A stretch of DNA of 64,000 bases. Source: Chondrosia reniformis (taxonomy: Eukaryota; Porifera; Demospongiae; Chondrillida; Chondrillidae). Below the pieces are notes generated by a model. That model did not search any database. It saw nothing but the letters and a program-made list of their open reading frames with translations, and was not told where the DNA came from. Positions within the stretch are counted from its first letter, which is position 1. Each line of letters starts with the position of its first letter. Shown here one piece after another: positions 52,122 to 64,000 of the stretch. Location of the stretch: the NCBI GenBank assembly GCA_947172415.1, contig OX359195.1, forward strand, positions 5,679,501 through 5,743,500, in the 5' to 3' direction. A program made the position numbers and the translations under genes.

Positions 52122-55100
52122 TTATATTCCAGATTGTGACATTTTCTTTTCAGGGTCAAATACATATCTTTTGAAGTTAATAGTGACTTTTATAGGTCCA
52201 TCCTTGCAAACTGCTGTAGACTCATCATCTAAGGAATGGGAGATATACACTATATATAGGCAAGGATCTTAGGAACAGCTTTTAAGCTCACTATATAATA
52301 GTCATATACACCAGATCTGGTTACTAAGCAATACTTTCCTATATATAAGTTTTAAGAAATGGTTGACATCACTATGAGGTTAAGAAAATATTGTTTTCCT
52401 AGAAAACCTATAGAGCTTTGGATGAGGATACATGTACAGCTTTTTCTTCCTAATATATACGTATAATTTAGAAGGATTATTGTTAGAAAACTGTACACAT
52501 GAAGGTATTATAGGATATAGGCACTGTTAAAGTGATAATCAAACCACAAGTGCTACGTAAGTCTCAAATATTATTAGGAAGCACAAAAGTACCACCACAA
52601 TGTGAATCAAATGTAATTGGATGTAAACTCAGAAAGACACAAGCACTGATGTTCATAACCATCTGTCCTGGGTTCACTTCCTAGCAATGGCTTCTTTCAT
52701 GCTTTTCCTTCTTGTGAGGTTTGAGAATGATTGGTTGTGTCAAGGATTCACAAAAGATCATAGAAAAGACAAAGACTCCTAGGGTCACAGTAAAGGGTGA
52801 AATTCCCAGAAAACCAGCTGTCTGGCCCAGTGAAGTAAAAGAATAAAGAGAAGACTCCTGTATCCTCATCCCAAGCTCTCACCTGGTTTAGTTCCCTATA
52901 TAGGCTTTTTAACTCATTACAGAGTAGGCATGTTCACTAACAACATTTATATACGTATTCACTACCTTTCCTCTTCTTTCCTTGGGACAATATTTCACTT
53001 GTTTCAGGTGAAATACCATCTAAGTAATAGGCCAAAAGACACAATTAGGACACTAAGTATTTATAGGATTAAGAATTAGTGAACCTGGTATGTAAATCTT
53101 GTATTTTCCAGATGAACCAAATGATCCCGTTAATGTTCCTATTTCCCCTGCAATCACAAAAGTGTAACTGAAATACTTTTGCAAACTAGAATATTTCAGA
53201 ACTAGTCTTGAACTGAACATCTTTACCTGTAGACAGGACCACCTTCATTCCAGTAAAGAGATCAATCTTTGTTTCTTTTTTGAAAAGATTTTTACCAATT
53301 AATGTTCTCTCATCTTGCATCTACATGGATGAATGGATGGATGGATGGATGGATGGATGGATGGATGGATGGAAGAATGAATGGATGGAAGGACGGATGA
53401 ATGGATGGAAGGATGAATTAATGGATGGAATGACGGATGGATGAATGGGTCAATGGATAGTCAAACCCTTTCAACTGTGCCTTCTTTCTTCTTCAACTTG
53501 AAAACTTTTATCTTTGGTAATAAATTCTTTTGATAATCCTAATGCACATGAAAGAAGGATAGGCAGTATATCTCCAACAAATACTGTACAAATAGATATA
53601 TAATAACATTACTGACTTTATCTGTTATAGACTCCACCAAAATTCCATGAAATGCTATGCGACAATTATTACTAAGTAATAGGAGTCAAGGAATATCACA
53701 CCATCAGTAACATATATAGATGTAACAGTCACATGACAATCACATGACAACCACATGAAAGGATATAAGCATCAAAGTCCAGTCTTGATCCAATCACAAT
53801 AGCACTAGCTGTACATGTAATGGGATGGTCAAACTCCAGGAGAACCCAGTGATGAGCCAATCTCATAATATTCTCAGTTGCCATGGGACCCTGATGGACT
53901 CCTCCCCCTTGAGCAACAGACATCTTCTCAGACTCCTTTCCTTTGCTTTCCTTCTCTTTCGGAAGGGTAGCCAATTCATCCAAATATGGAAACTCAAGTT
54001 CATAACGAAATCCTGAGTAAGAAATTCAATTAAATTATAGCATAATTTGAATGCTGGGATTACCTATCTCTCTGGCCAATCAAACCTACTTTCATACATA
54101 CATGTACTTCACTGCATGGGTCCATTGATTTCATTGGCTTAAATGACAAAATTGCAACACATTATACAGTACTACGTATTAACATATCACTTGACTCTGA
54201 AAGTCCATAATCAAGTGATGATATGTATGGTAAAAGAAGCTTTGTGAGCAGTTATAGAACTTAAAGTGTCCCCATTATACCAACTGAAGGTAAAGCAAAT
54301 GGAAAGGAGGAGCAATGGAGTACAACTTAACTACTTCACAAAATTGTGCATTAATTTTGATATAAATTTGCACAATCCCCATTTCTCTTCCGTACAACCT
54401 TTGTTGCTCACCTTTGTGCTCTTCCTCTTGTTGCTGCACATCTGAGGGCTGACCAAAGAATGCCGCCTTAGCCATCACTGTCTTATGGCCCATAGTTACT
54501 GTAGGAAGGCAGAGAGGAAGATGTACTACACTATGCATGTACTATAGAGCATAAATTATGGCAACATGCACAATAGTCCCATTGGAGAAAGAATATAAAA
54601 CTGTATCCTTATTCAAACATCTAAGTCACAAAACCAGGAAAATCATGTTTTAATCAATACATTTTGTTTGTATGTTTTCTTTAGACTCATGTTGCATGTT
54701 AACTATATAGGGTTACAAGAAGATGGGCAAGTTACTGATGTGACCCCTTTTTCCAAAAGGATTTAAAAACTGTAATTATGATATACAGGAAAATTAATTT
54801 ATATTATTCATGTGATAGTCATGTGACATGTCACAGCACGTACTATGGAATTTTGCACCAGTGGTACAGGCTTGCTTGTGATAGGGAATTTTTTCCACTT
54901 TGGCTATAGCACCTAAGACATGAGGACATTGCAGTGAGTTTCAACTCCAACATACATAAATAATCGATGTGATAATCAAACCACAAGTAATAATCAATCA
55001 AACATCATAAAGAGGAAAAACACAAAAGAAGCAATTGCTGGGAATCCAAACCCAGGACAGCTGGTTATGACCACCAGTTGCTCTGCCACTGAGCTACAAC

Positions 55101-58100
55101 TGCCACTGAGCTACAACTGCCACTGAGCTACAACTGCCACAGCAATGCCTCCTCCATGTTCTCCCTCTTAAGCAATGCCCCCTCATGCTCTCCCTCTTCA
55201 GCTAACTACAACTAATTATTGTACACCATGTACACCTATAGTGAACTGCTATGTATATGTACAGTATACCATATAGGGTTGGTAAATGCCCCGGAGAACA
55301 TATTAATCCACGTTCTAGTAACTTTGAGTCAAACTGAGTCACGCAGATTCCAACTCTGTCTCCCTGAGGAAATAAAATAAAGTAGTCTTAGGACATGAAT
55401 CATGTGTATTTGAGACAGACTTCATGCTGATGCTAAAAGAACAGAACAATGAAATAAAAGATTTACATACTTGAGACACTCTCCGTACTGGCTTTTTAAA
55501 CATTTGAATAGATTTGACTTTCTTAGTGACTTTCAGTGCTGGAATCTCTATCATCTAAAGATGGGTATCATCATTAAATCTCCTTTTCTGCAGGTATTAC
55601 TAGCACAATATTCTCACATCACTAATTTTAACACTTCCACTGAGTACTGTACCAGTCATAACAGTTCCGTGCCCTTTGACAGAAAAGCAGTGATCCACTG
55701 AATATATAAAAGGCCCTGTATACATAAGACATACTGTATGAACAATCTAAGCAGCACTTTCATGGACCCATGACTAACAGAGAACCAAGGACTCACAAAA
55801 GATCAAGATGAAGACAAAGATTCCCAGGGCATTGATAAAGGGTGGAATTCCCAGAAACAGTTGTCTGACCCAGTGGAGAAGAAGAGAAATAGAAGGAGAA
55901 AATTCTTGTATCCTCATCCAAAGCTCTCACTAGGTTTAGTTCCCATGGGCCTATACTTTAAAATAGATGTAGCGTATAAGTGTTAGATTATTCATAACAA
56001 TATCTGCAGGAAATGGTATTTTAGATTATATATTCATTAGGCTAAGGAACACATGAATAAATAATCTAACACTTTCCCAGACTCATAACTTAGGACAGGC
56101 CTCAGGGATTTGGATGAGGATACAGTCTAATCTACTGAGCCACATGTGCTCATATAGAACTGTGGGAAGCATGTGAAAGGTATAATGGATAAATGGTATG
56201 ACTAGATATAGCAACATTCAAATGCTTTTAAAGATTCACAATGCATTTACACTATGGAAATTTTGGGCTTTACTTACGTACATAGAGTGACAAATTAGAA
56301 AATAGATACATTACTTGAAATGTATTTTTTTCATTTCAATGAAGTCAATCACAATACTGTATGTACGTATGTATGTATGTATGCACATGTACATGCACTA
56401 ATAAAACTAGTACCTGAATCATTCCGTTTCGGTAGAAACGCATTAGCACTCAAAACCTACAAAAACAAATTGTACAATTTGAATTGATTCATTTATTCAT
56501 TCATTCATTGAAATATAAGGATTAAATCTGCAATTTTTATATGATTGTTAAGTTCATGAAACAACCACATATTTATGTACTTCTATTAATTCTTGAATTC
56601 CAACTGGTTTTTCTTCATCTGATGCCTGGCATGAAACAGAAAGACAGTATTACCATTATTCTGGTCACTAAAGCTGTTGCCATTGGCAACACATGTGACA
56701 CTCACCTCTGGTCCTCCAGGCCTGGCTGATACCGTTACAATAGGACTACCAGCAAAGCGTGTATTCTGCAGAGTCTTGCTCAAACCATTCTTCATCTAAA
56801 TCCAGCAACACAACACAGTAAGTACATAAATGCCATCTAGTTTATTGGAGCTATCTGCAACGAAAATCGAGCTAGACCTGTAGGTCTTCATCAGCAATAA
56901 TGACCTACCTATGATAAAGACCTACGGGTCAAAACATTCAATCTAGCTCGATTTTCTTTGCAGATACGTACAGTATGTAGCTCCAATAAACTTATCTATC
57001 ATAATGAACGCAACTAAAATTACTCCCTATCACTTTAGATGCCATCTAATGTACCAGTATTGATTTTAGATATACCCCATCCACTCATGATCCTGATGAG
57101 CACATTCAATAAGTAATGTCAGATGTGCTCCTCAGGAGACATGATTTGTGGACATTGTACAAAGTCAAAATTATTCAAAGCTTTATTATTGACTTTAAGT
57201 CCCTTATTTTTATAGTGGTCAGCCACTTTAGTTGTGTTCCCCTATAACAAGGAGACCATAAGGCTTTAAGTTTGTGAGACTATTTGTTAGCCATAAGCCA
57301 TACGAATGATACTAACAAGGACAAAACAGCTGCATATGGCTTAACCATGTTTGAGTGGCATAGGGGAGATGGTGCTTGTTAAGTGGACTTAGATTCGAGA
57401 AATGTGAAGGTCAAGTTAACACACATTCAGAAACTTTATCACTTTCAAAAAACTATGCAGACCTCACCAGTTACCTTTGTAATATGCTTCTCTCTCTTGC
57501 TTTCCTCAACAAGATCCAACTTGTTTAAAACAACAACTAACTTTTTGCTACATGTTATCTCCCCAATAATCAAACACTGTATTAGGAATACAAGACACTA
57601 ATTACACAAGTACATGCCAACACAAAAGAGCAAGATCAAGAAAAAGACAAAGATTCCCAGGGTCACTGGTGAAGGGTGGAATTCTCAGAAACAGCTGTCT
57701 GGCTCAGTGGAGCAGATAAAGAAAGAAAAGACTCTTGTATCTTCATCCAAAGCTCTCTCCAGGTTTAGTTCCCTATAGGCTTTTTTACAGAGTAGGCATA
57801 GCATGTAGGAAAATGGTGTATTACATTACTTTCTCAGTTCAATTCAACGGGAATTACTCATGCTGCATTGGGAACCTCTAACTATATCAGACTTCTCAGT
57901 CTCAGGGTTTCTTTTTAGGGGCGGGGCAGGGGCATTTATCCGCCTCCTTTGAAGAAAATCAAATTGTCAAAGATTAATATTGAACTAGGTTACCCTCTCA
58001 AAAACTTTACTATATTGTATCCCTCCATTATTATTATTTGATTACAGTTTGTCCACTAGTATACCCACCTCTGCAGTCTGTGTTTGTATTCCCTTCATGA

Positions 58101-59381
58101 TGTCGATCACTAGGATCATTGTATCAATAATCTTAGCCCCTATATAAAGGACAGTCACAGTGTCAGGATAAAGGATTGACTGAGCATGTTAATGGGTCAA
58201 TTAGAAGGTCTATGTACCTCCAATTATAGTCTTTATGAGAGATGCATGTCCAGGACAGTCAACAAGTGTGAATTGCAATGTGGAATATCCCTTTCCTGCA
58301 TACAGAGACTACATACAATGAGTATTATATACATACATATGTACTGTCAGTGGTATACAAAAGACTGTATCCTCATCCAAGCTCATTCATGGTTGCTATA
58401 GTCATACATATTGATTAAAACAGTTGTGGTTTGATTATCATTTTGATAATCATTGTATGCTGGTGTACAGATAAATTCAGTGTGAATAATGTTAAATATA
58501 TATATACACACATAGCATGCAATGTACTTAACTTCCAAATGACTTGGGATGGGTACAGAAAAAGAGGAAAACCCTATGAATTAAAAGAAGAAATGTGAAT
58601 AAACTATTATATATATATTCATCTATCACTATCATCAGCACTAAAGCACCAAAGTCATGCAGCTTCTTGATAGAGCAAAGCGAACTTGTACATACATTTA
58701 CAGAGAAATACAAAGATGTACGTTTGTACGTACTGGCTTACCAAGGTACCTGTTATAGTATGTACTTGCTTACCAAGGTACCTGTTATAGTATGTACTTG
58801 CTTACCAAGCTACCTGTTATAGTATGTACTTGCTTACCAAGCTACCTGTTATAGTATGTACCTATAAAATATAAAGATGCTGGTATGTACTTGCTTACCA
58901 AGGTCCAGCGTGATCCCCCTCTCCCTACTTTGTGGGTTCTTGTCAAAAGATGCAGTTGAGGCGGTGGTGCTCAATGCCTTAGCTACCAATGAAACATGAT
59001 TGTACAGTTATTTGATGAAACCTTCACATAACCGTACAGCTAGCCCTCTTCAAAATGTCTTCCTTAATTATGTACTCTCATTTGGTTTTGCTATAGGTAG
59101 TTTCCTTATATACATTTGATGCAGAAAATTAAATCTACCTGACAGTGTCTGATGTGTGAGGGAGACCACTGTTGATGTAGTGACGCTTTAAAGGGATCAA
59201 ATAGTATAAACAGACGTCACGTTTCAACATCGAGCTCTACTTCAGTATCATAGCTACACGTGACTGCTTTTACCATTCCCCTACCTAGAGATGTCTTCCC
59301 ACTATCAATATGACCCAACACGCCCAAGTTGAAATTGAACACTTTCTCAGGGGCTGTGGCTATCGAGGTGGCGGTAGCCAT
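52122..59381 (-). CDS. EEFSEC: Selenocysteine-specific elongation factor
   Basis: GTPase that delivers Sec-tRNA to UGA codons with SECISBP2. Start 59381; about 20 exons. Exon 1 (59285-59381) has GHIDSGKTS (G1). 58899-58982 has [10 protein letters not shown]. 58533-58573 has [13 protein letters not shown]. About 58217-58300 has [17 protein letters not shown] (G3). About 58068-58145 [23 protein letters not shown]. About 57476-57560 VVVLNKLDL (G4). About 56706-56795 ARPGGPE. About 56410-56455 FLPKRNDS. About 55590-55690 [21 protein letters not shown]. 55470-55556 [18 protein letters not shown]. About 55279-55370 [12 protein letters not shown]. About 54838-54908 and 54425-54500 [19 protein letters not shown]. 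About 53745-54013 [12 protein letters not shown] and VIGSRLDFD. Then 53591, 53460, 53230, 53085 and 52965 regions. Last exon 52122 to about 52236: [19 protein letters not shown], stop overlapping AATAAA. Junctions after 58533 and 53745 are uncertain. Confidence 0.9.
52738..52935 (+). mobile_element. SINE-like dispersed repeat
   Basis: Same family as 6957-7190. Lies in EEFSEC's last intron, directly after a tRNA-like head (B-box-like GGGTTCACTTCC at about 52672), suggesting head and body form one SINE. Confidence 0.7.
53333..53455. repeat. (GGAT)n array in an EEFSEC intron
   Basis: GGAT units with GAAT and GGAC variants. Confidence 0.95.
54961..55142 (-). mobile_element. tRNA-derived SINE with triplicated A-box
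   Basis: Minus strand: GTTGTAGCTCAGTGGCAGAGC (A box), an anticodon-arm-like CTGGTGGTCATAACCAG, then CTGGGTTTGGATTCCCAGC (decayed B box). The 17-bp block with GTAGCTCAGTGGCA occurs three times in tandem (55087-55142). Followed by the AACCACAAGTAATAATCAATC body. Confidence 0.7.
55785..55985 (+). mobile_element. SINE-like dispersed repeat
   Basis: Same family as 6957-7190; in an EEFSEC intron. Confidence 0.75.
56838..57003. mobile_element. Inverted pair of hammerhead-like repeat ends
   Basis: Two head-to-head copies of the block at 6254-6330: CTGATGAAGACC...GGTC, CTAGCTCGATTTTC, GATAGCTCCAATAAACT, separated by a few bases at about 56905. In an EEFSEC intron. Confidence 0.7.
57625..57825 (+). 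mobile_element. SINE-like dispersed repeat
   Basis: Same family as 6957-7190; in an EEFSEC intron. Confidence 0.75.
58728..58898 (-). repeat. 33-bp tandem repeat carrying copies of the EEFSEC exon-2 splice donor
   Basis: Directly downstream of exon 2 (donor CTTG|GTAAGCAAGTACATAC at 58899/58898), about four repeat units each contain the same CTTGGTAAGCAAGTACATAC, preceded by a 3' splice-site-like TATAACAG. Confidence 0.85.
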
Positions 59382-59498
59382 TTCTAACGAATATTATAAT
59401 TAGGTAAACCCCCTTCTTGGGTGACCTCATAGTCACATGACTTGCTAAGTTGGTTCGCTTTTGTGTTTCGTTCTCTTTGTCTGAGAAACCTTGGAAGA
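59382..59498. promoter_or_regulatory. Bidirectional promoter, EEFSEC / tetraspanin
   Basis: 117 bp between divergent start codons; no TATA box evident. Confidence 0.6.
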
Positions 59499-61828
59499 AT
59501 GAACATCAAGGATTGCTGCGTTAAATTCAACAAAATCATTTTGGCTATTATAAATGTCTTTGTTGTAGTAAGTTGTATCGTAAAACTTCAATTTAAAGAC
59601 GCTAATTTAGATTTGCTTGAGGGCTGCATAGTAACAGAGATTATACTGTTACGGTATTAGGTAGAATCTGTGAACCGACTAGTAGTGTACGCGGAAACCT
59701 TAGCCTTTCCCTAGGGTGTATTTCCTTAGCGTTACGCATGAGATTTCTATTTAAAGTTTCAGACGCGATCCGTGTAACTCTTTTAGGATCTCTATGCGCA
59801 TAGTAGAAGAGAAGTAAAGTAATTCAACTTGTTGGTCTAGAGAAATTGGAATAACTTTTGTCTTAGTCAAAAGGGAAGGAAAATTTTAGTTTTTAAATGA
59901 AATAACAAGTTGTGTCGTGTTTCCGGGGTAACATAAAGGGATATTTAAAATAGTAACGTGAATACAAATGTTCTGTTTTCAATTCAATTCAGTTTTAGAT
60001 TGAACGTGAGTGCTGTATTTACAAATGGGCTTGATCTTTGTACATGTTATATTGTAGGGTCCAATAGCAAAACAGTTTTCCATGTAATATCTGTGTATAT
60101 GGTATATAGCAAACAAAATGCATTTAACTAAAATTTCTAATCTTTTAAAAGTGACCTTCCATGTACAAATGTAATTAGCAAGGATGGTGTTGGTACAGCT
60201 TATATGCTAACTATTCCTACTGCAATGTTCTATTAATTGTGAACTGTGAATTACTGCTGATAAGCTCAACGATTACCAGTATGCATAATTAGACCTACAT
60301 AGCAATGAACCTCCATGTAGTGCTTACATCATATGCCAGATTGTTCTGAGATTGTAGGCATCAATTAATTCCTCCATTGTATATTCCAGCATATGTACAT
60401 GCCCAAGAAGCCGTACATACTGTATAATATAGTTAAATTTACCCAAATATGGATTAGTCCTTTGAGGCTGACAAGTGTTCTGGAGAAGCCATCCTTGATG
60501 TTTGGGTCATTGCAAGGCTTCTGGGTCAGCCCAGTCTAACCTAGTTACACTACACTACTAACTACCTTTCACTTACCACCAAATCTGTCATAATTCCTGC
60601 AGCTCTATAAGTGATTGTAGCTTGTTGTAACCAGGGGACAGGTTGCTATAGTTAACTCTATTTTCTGTAACATTGTTGTTTTGGTATATTTACTCTGATC
60701 AGAAACCCTCATTTCTGTTATTAACCAAAAACTTTTAAGAGTAGTAGTGTGTCCACAATATTGAATTAGTGCATTAGTTGTGCTGTGCACACATGAGGGA
60801 AAAGAGTTTTAAATTTTAATGGAATTAACAAACACACTTTAACAACCTTAATAAGTTCCTAATTGTTATACGTATGTGTCATATTGCAAGGCTGGATGAT
60901 GTAATATAAGAGGAAGAGGGATGTAGAGATGTAGAGATGTAGAGAGGGAGAGGAAGAGGGATGTAGAGATGTAGAGATGTAGAGAGGGAGAGGAAGAGAG
61001 ATGTAGAGAGGGAGAGAGGGAGAGGAAGAGAGATGTAGAGAGGGAGAGAGGGAGAGGAAGAGGGATGTAGAGAGGGAGAGGAAGAGGGATGTAGAGAGGG
61101 AGAGGAAGAGGGATGTAGAGAGGAAGAGGGATGTAGAGAGGGAGAGGGAGAGGGATGTAGAGAGGGAGATAAATAAATGTAGAGCTAATGAGTACTTAAT
61201 TCAAAAACATAAAATTCAAGAAAGGCTTGGTTTCGCTCACATGCGTACATATGATTATAAATAAATAGACTTATAAATCTTAAATGTATAATTTACATTA
61301 AGTGTGTGTTTAGCTTGGATGTGTTGTCTTTAATGTCAATTGTTATCATTTACTTCTCTGTAGTTGCTTGGTATTGGTGTATTCATCTTTGGAGTTTGGT
61401 CTCAAGTCAGCTTAAATAACCTAATCCATCCATCCACCCATCCATCCATCCACCCATCCATCCATCCAACCACCCATACATCCAACCACCCATCCATCCA
61501 CCCATCCATCCAACCACCCATCCATCCACCCATCCACCCACCCATCCACCCATCCACCCACCCATCCACCCATCCACCCACCCATCCACCCATCCACCCA
61601 CCCATCCATCCACTTGCCTACCCATCTAACCCATTCATCTATCCAATTTAACCAATGTTTTTGTTGCAGACTTCAACTGAAGCAAATTTTGACATCATCT
61701 CAACCTCTGGCTTCAAAATACCTATCATTTTCATTATCTTTGGGTTGTTAGTAGCCATTGTTGGAATTGTTGCATTTATAGCAACTATATTTGCACACAA
61801 AGTAGTTTCAAAGATTATTCTCTTTATT
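59499..61828 (+). CDS. Tetraspanin, N-terminal part (continues beyond window)
   Basis: Four-pass membrane scaffold protein. Exons 59499-59567 ([23 protein letters not shown]), 61364-61405 ([14 protein letters not shown]) and 61670-61828 ([18 protein letters not shown]..., then [19 protein letters not shown]), all phase 0. Together they give the tetraspanin start: juxtamembrane cysteines, TM1 ending in G-W, a small loop and TM2. The exon-2 donor GTCAGC is weak but is the only one keeping phase. The CCG-bearing large loop, TM3 and TM4 lie to the right. Introns hold three tandem arrays. Confidence 0.8.
60912..61170. repeat. Purine-rich minisatellite (GAGAGGGATGTAGAGAGG) in tetraspanin intron 1
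   Basis: Imperfect tandem units of GGGAGAGGAAGAGGGATGTA and shorter forms. Confidence 0.93.
61425..61625. repeat. (CCAT/CCAC)n array in tetraspanin intron 2
   Basis: CCATCCATCCACC units starting about 20 bp after the weak exon-2 donor. The open frames across it are repeat artefacts. Confidence 0.95.
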
Positions 61829-61894
61829 GTAAGTGCATATACATACGTACGTATGATATATGTACATACATGTTAATGTACATACGTATGTGGT

Positions 61895-64000
61895 GTATTC
61901 CTGTAGTATGCTACTATACTCATACATTCCTGTAGTATGCTACTATACTCATACATTCCTGTAGTATGCTACTATACTCATACATTCCTGTAGTATGCTA
62001 CTATACTCATACATTCCTGTAGTATGCTACTATACTCATACATTCCTGTAGTATGCTACTATACTCATACATTCCTGTAGTATGCTACTATACTCATACA
62101 TTCCTGTAGTATGCTACTATACTCATACATTCCTGTAGTATGCTACTATACTCATACATTCCTGTAGTATGCTACTATACTCATACATTCCTGTAGTATG
62201 CTACTATACTCATACATTCCTGTAGTATGCTACTATACTCATACATTCCTGTAGTATGCTACTATACTCATACATTCCTGTAGTATGCTACTATACTCAT
62301 ACATTCCTGTAGTATGCTACTATACTCATACATTCCTGTAGTATGCTACTATACTCATACATTCCTGTAGTATGCTACTATACTCATACATTCCTGTAGT
62401 ATGCTACTATACTCATACATTCCTGTAGTATGCTACTATACTCATACATTCCTGTAGTATGCTACTATACTCGTACATTCCTGTAGTATGCTACTATACT
62501 CATACATTCCTGTAGTATGCTACTATACTCATACATTCCTGTAGTATGCTACTATACTCATACATTCCTGTAGTATGCTACTATACTCATACATTCCTGT
62601 AGTATGCTACTATACTCATACATTCCTGTAGTATGCTACTATACTCATACATTCCTGTAGTATGCTACTATACTCATACATTCCTGTAGTATGCTACTAT
62701 ACTCATACATTCCTGTAGTATGCTACTATACTCATACATTCCTGTAGTATGCTACTATACTCATACATTCCTGTAGTATGCTACTATACTCATACATTCC
62801 TGTAGTATGCTACTATACTCATACATTCCTGTAGTATGCTACTATACTCATACATTCCTGTAGTATGCTACTATACTCATACATTCCTGTAGTATGCTAC
62901 TATACTCATACATTCCTGTAGTATGCTACTATACTCATACATTCCTGTAGTATGCTACTATACTCGTACATTCCTGTAGTATGCTACTATACTCATACAT
63001 TCCTGTAGTATGCTACTATACTCATACATTCCTGTAGTATGCTACTATACTCATACATTCCTGTAGTATGCTACTATACTCATACATTCCTGTAGTATGC
63101 TACTATACTCATACATTCCTGTAGTATGCTACTATACTCATACATTCCTGTAGTATGCTACTATACTCATACATTCCTGTAGTATGCTACTATACTCATA
63201 CATTCCTGTAGTATGCTACTATACTCATACATTCCTGTAGTATGCTACTATACTCATACATTCCTGTAGTATGCTACTATACTCATACATTCCTGTAGTA
63301 TGCTACTATACTCGTACATTCCTGTAGTATGCTACTATACTCGTACATTCCTGTAGTATGCTACTATACTCGTACATTCCTGTAGTATGCTACTATACTC
63401 ATACATTCCTGTAGTATGCTACTATACTCATACATTCCTGTAGTATGCTACTATACTCATACATTCCTGTAGTATGCTACTATACTCATACATTCCTGTA
63501 GTATGCTACTATACTCATACATTCCTGTAGTATGCTACTATACTCATACATTCCTGTAGTATGCTACTATACTCATACATTCCTGTAGTATGCTACTATA
63601 CTCATACATTCCTGTAGTATGCTACTATACTCATACATTCCTGTAGTATGCTACTATACTCGTACATTCCTGTAGTATGCTACTATACTCATACATTCCT
63701 GTAGTATGCTACTATACTCATACATTCCTGTAGTATGCTACTATACTCATACATTCCTGTAGTATGCTACTATACTCATACATTCCTGTAGTATGCTACT
63801 ATACTCATACATTCCTGTAGTATGCTACTATACTCATACATTCCTGTAGTATGCTACTATACTCATACATTCCTGTAGTATGCTACTATACTCATACATT
63901 CCTGTAGTATGCTACTATACTCATACATTCCTGTAGTATGCTACTATACTCATACATTCCTGTAGTATGCTACTATACTCATACATTCCTGTAGTATGCT
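61895..64000. repeat. 29-bp satellite-like array, more than 70 copies, truncated by window end
   Basis: Unit CATTCCTGTAGTATGCTAC plus TATACTCATA, almost perfectly homogeneous. The only recurrent variant seen is TCGTAC for TCATAC, spaced in whole multiples of 29 bp (for example 62472, 62965, three in a row near 63313-63371, then about 63661). In tetraspanin intron 3. Confidence 0.97.

Noticed and set aside
55025-55105. Functional tRNA gene
   Set aside because: A-box-like sequence is present but the T-arm is decayed, the anticodon loop is offset and the unit is a dispersed SINE with a non-tRNA body.
61895-64000. CRISPR array
   Set aside because: Units abut without unique spacers, the host genes are spliced eukaryotic genes, and no cas genes are present; it is a satellite.

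Overview
This looks like nuclear DNA of an early-branching animal, most plausibly a demosponge. It is AT-rich, its genes are compact with short GT-AG introns, neighbours often sit head-to-head, and the gene set is metazoan: a PA14-domain B4GALNT3-like transferase, MFSD5, PSMG2, PINX1, CHCHD2, EEFSEC and a tetraspanin. The species assignment is inference; no rRNA or mitochondrial marker is present. Exon structures come from reading frame, splice signals and remembered family sequences, not from alignment.

Layout. (1) 115-9163, minus: 5' part of a PA14-containing beta-1,4-N-acetylgalactosaminyltransferase (B4GALNT3/4 type), its introns full of minisatellites; the catalytic core runs off the left edge. 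(2) MFSD5 (minus) and PSMG2 (plus) are divergent, with 68 bp between start codons. (3) 13.5-21.9 kb: a tandem segmental duplication carrying the PSMG2 3' end, two U5 snRNA genes per copy (four in all), a PINX1 last exon and the 3' end of a secreted haem-binding-domain gene. The second copy also holds a Harbinger-type MITE and a Helitron-like insertion. (4) 23.1-26.7 kb: a nearly intact non-LTR retrotransposon with a 2A-like ribosome-skipping motif, a PHD finger, an APE endonuclease and a reverse transcriptase, broken by one frameshift. (5) PINX1 (minus) and CHCHD2 (plus), divergent; the CHCHD2 first intron holds a 2-kb, 17-bp minisatellite.

(6) 33.9-50.8 kb is the most unusual part. It is a cluster of intronless genes: a bacterial-type pyruvoyl-dependent histidine decarboxylase (HDC), four carboxypeptidase-Q-like M28 peptidases (two intact, one truncated, one frameshifted) and four NNMT/PNMT/TEMT-family methyltransferases (three intact, one with a stop codon). 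The genes are arranged as divergent HDC-peptidase or methyltransferase-peptidase pairs. A 2.7-kb inverted repeat carrying a methyltransferase and a dead retrotransposon fragment flanks one peptidase pseudogene. A possible reading is release of an amino acid from a dipeptide, decarboxylation to an amine, then methylation; this is hypothesis only.

(7) 52.1-59.4 kb: EEFSEC (selenocysteine elongation factor, about 20 exons, minus), divergent from a tetraspanin (plus) that leaves the window inside a 29-bp satellite of more than 2 kb.
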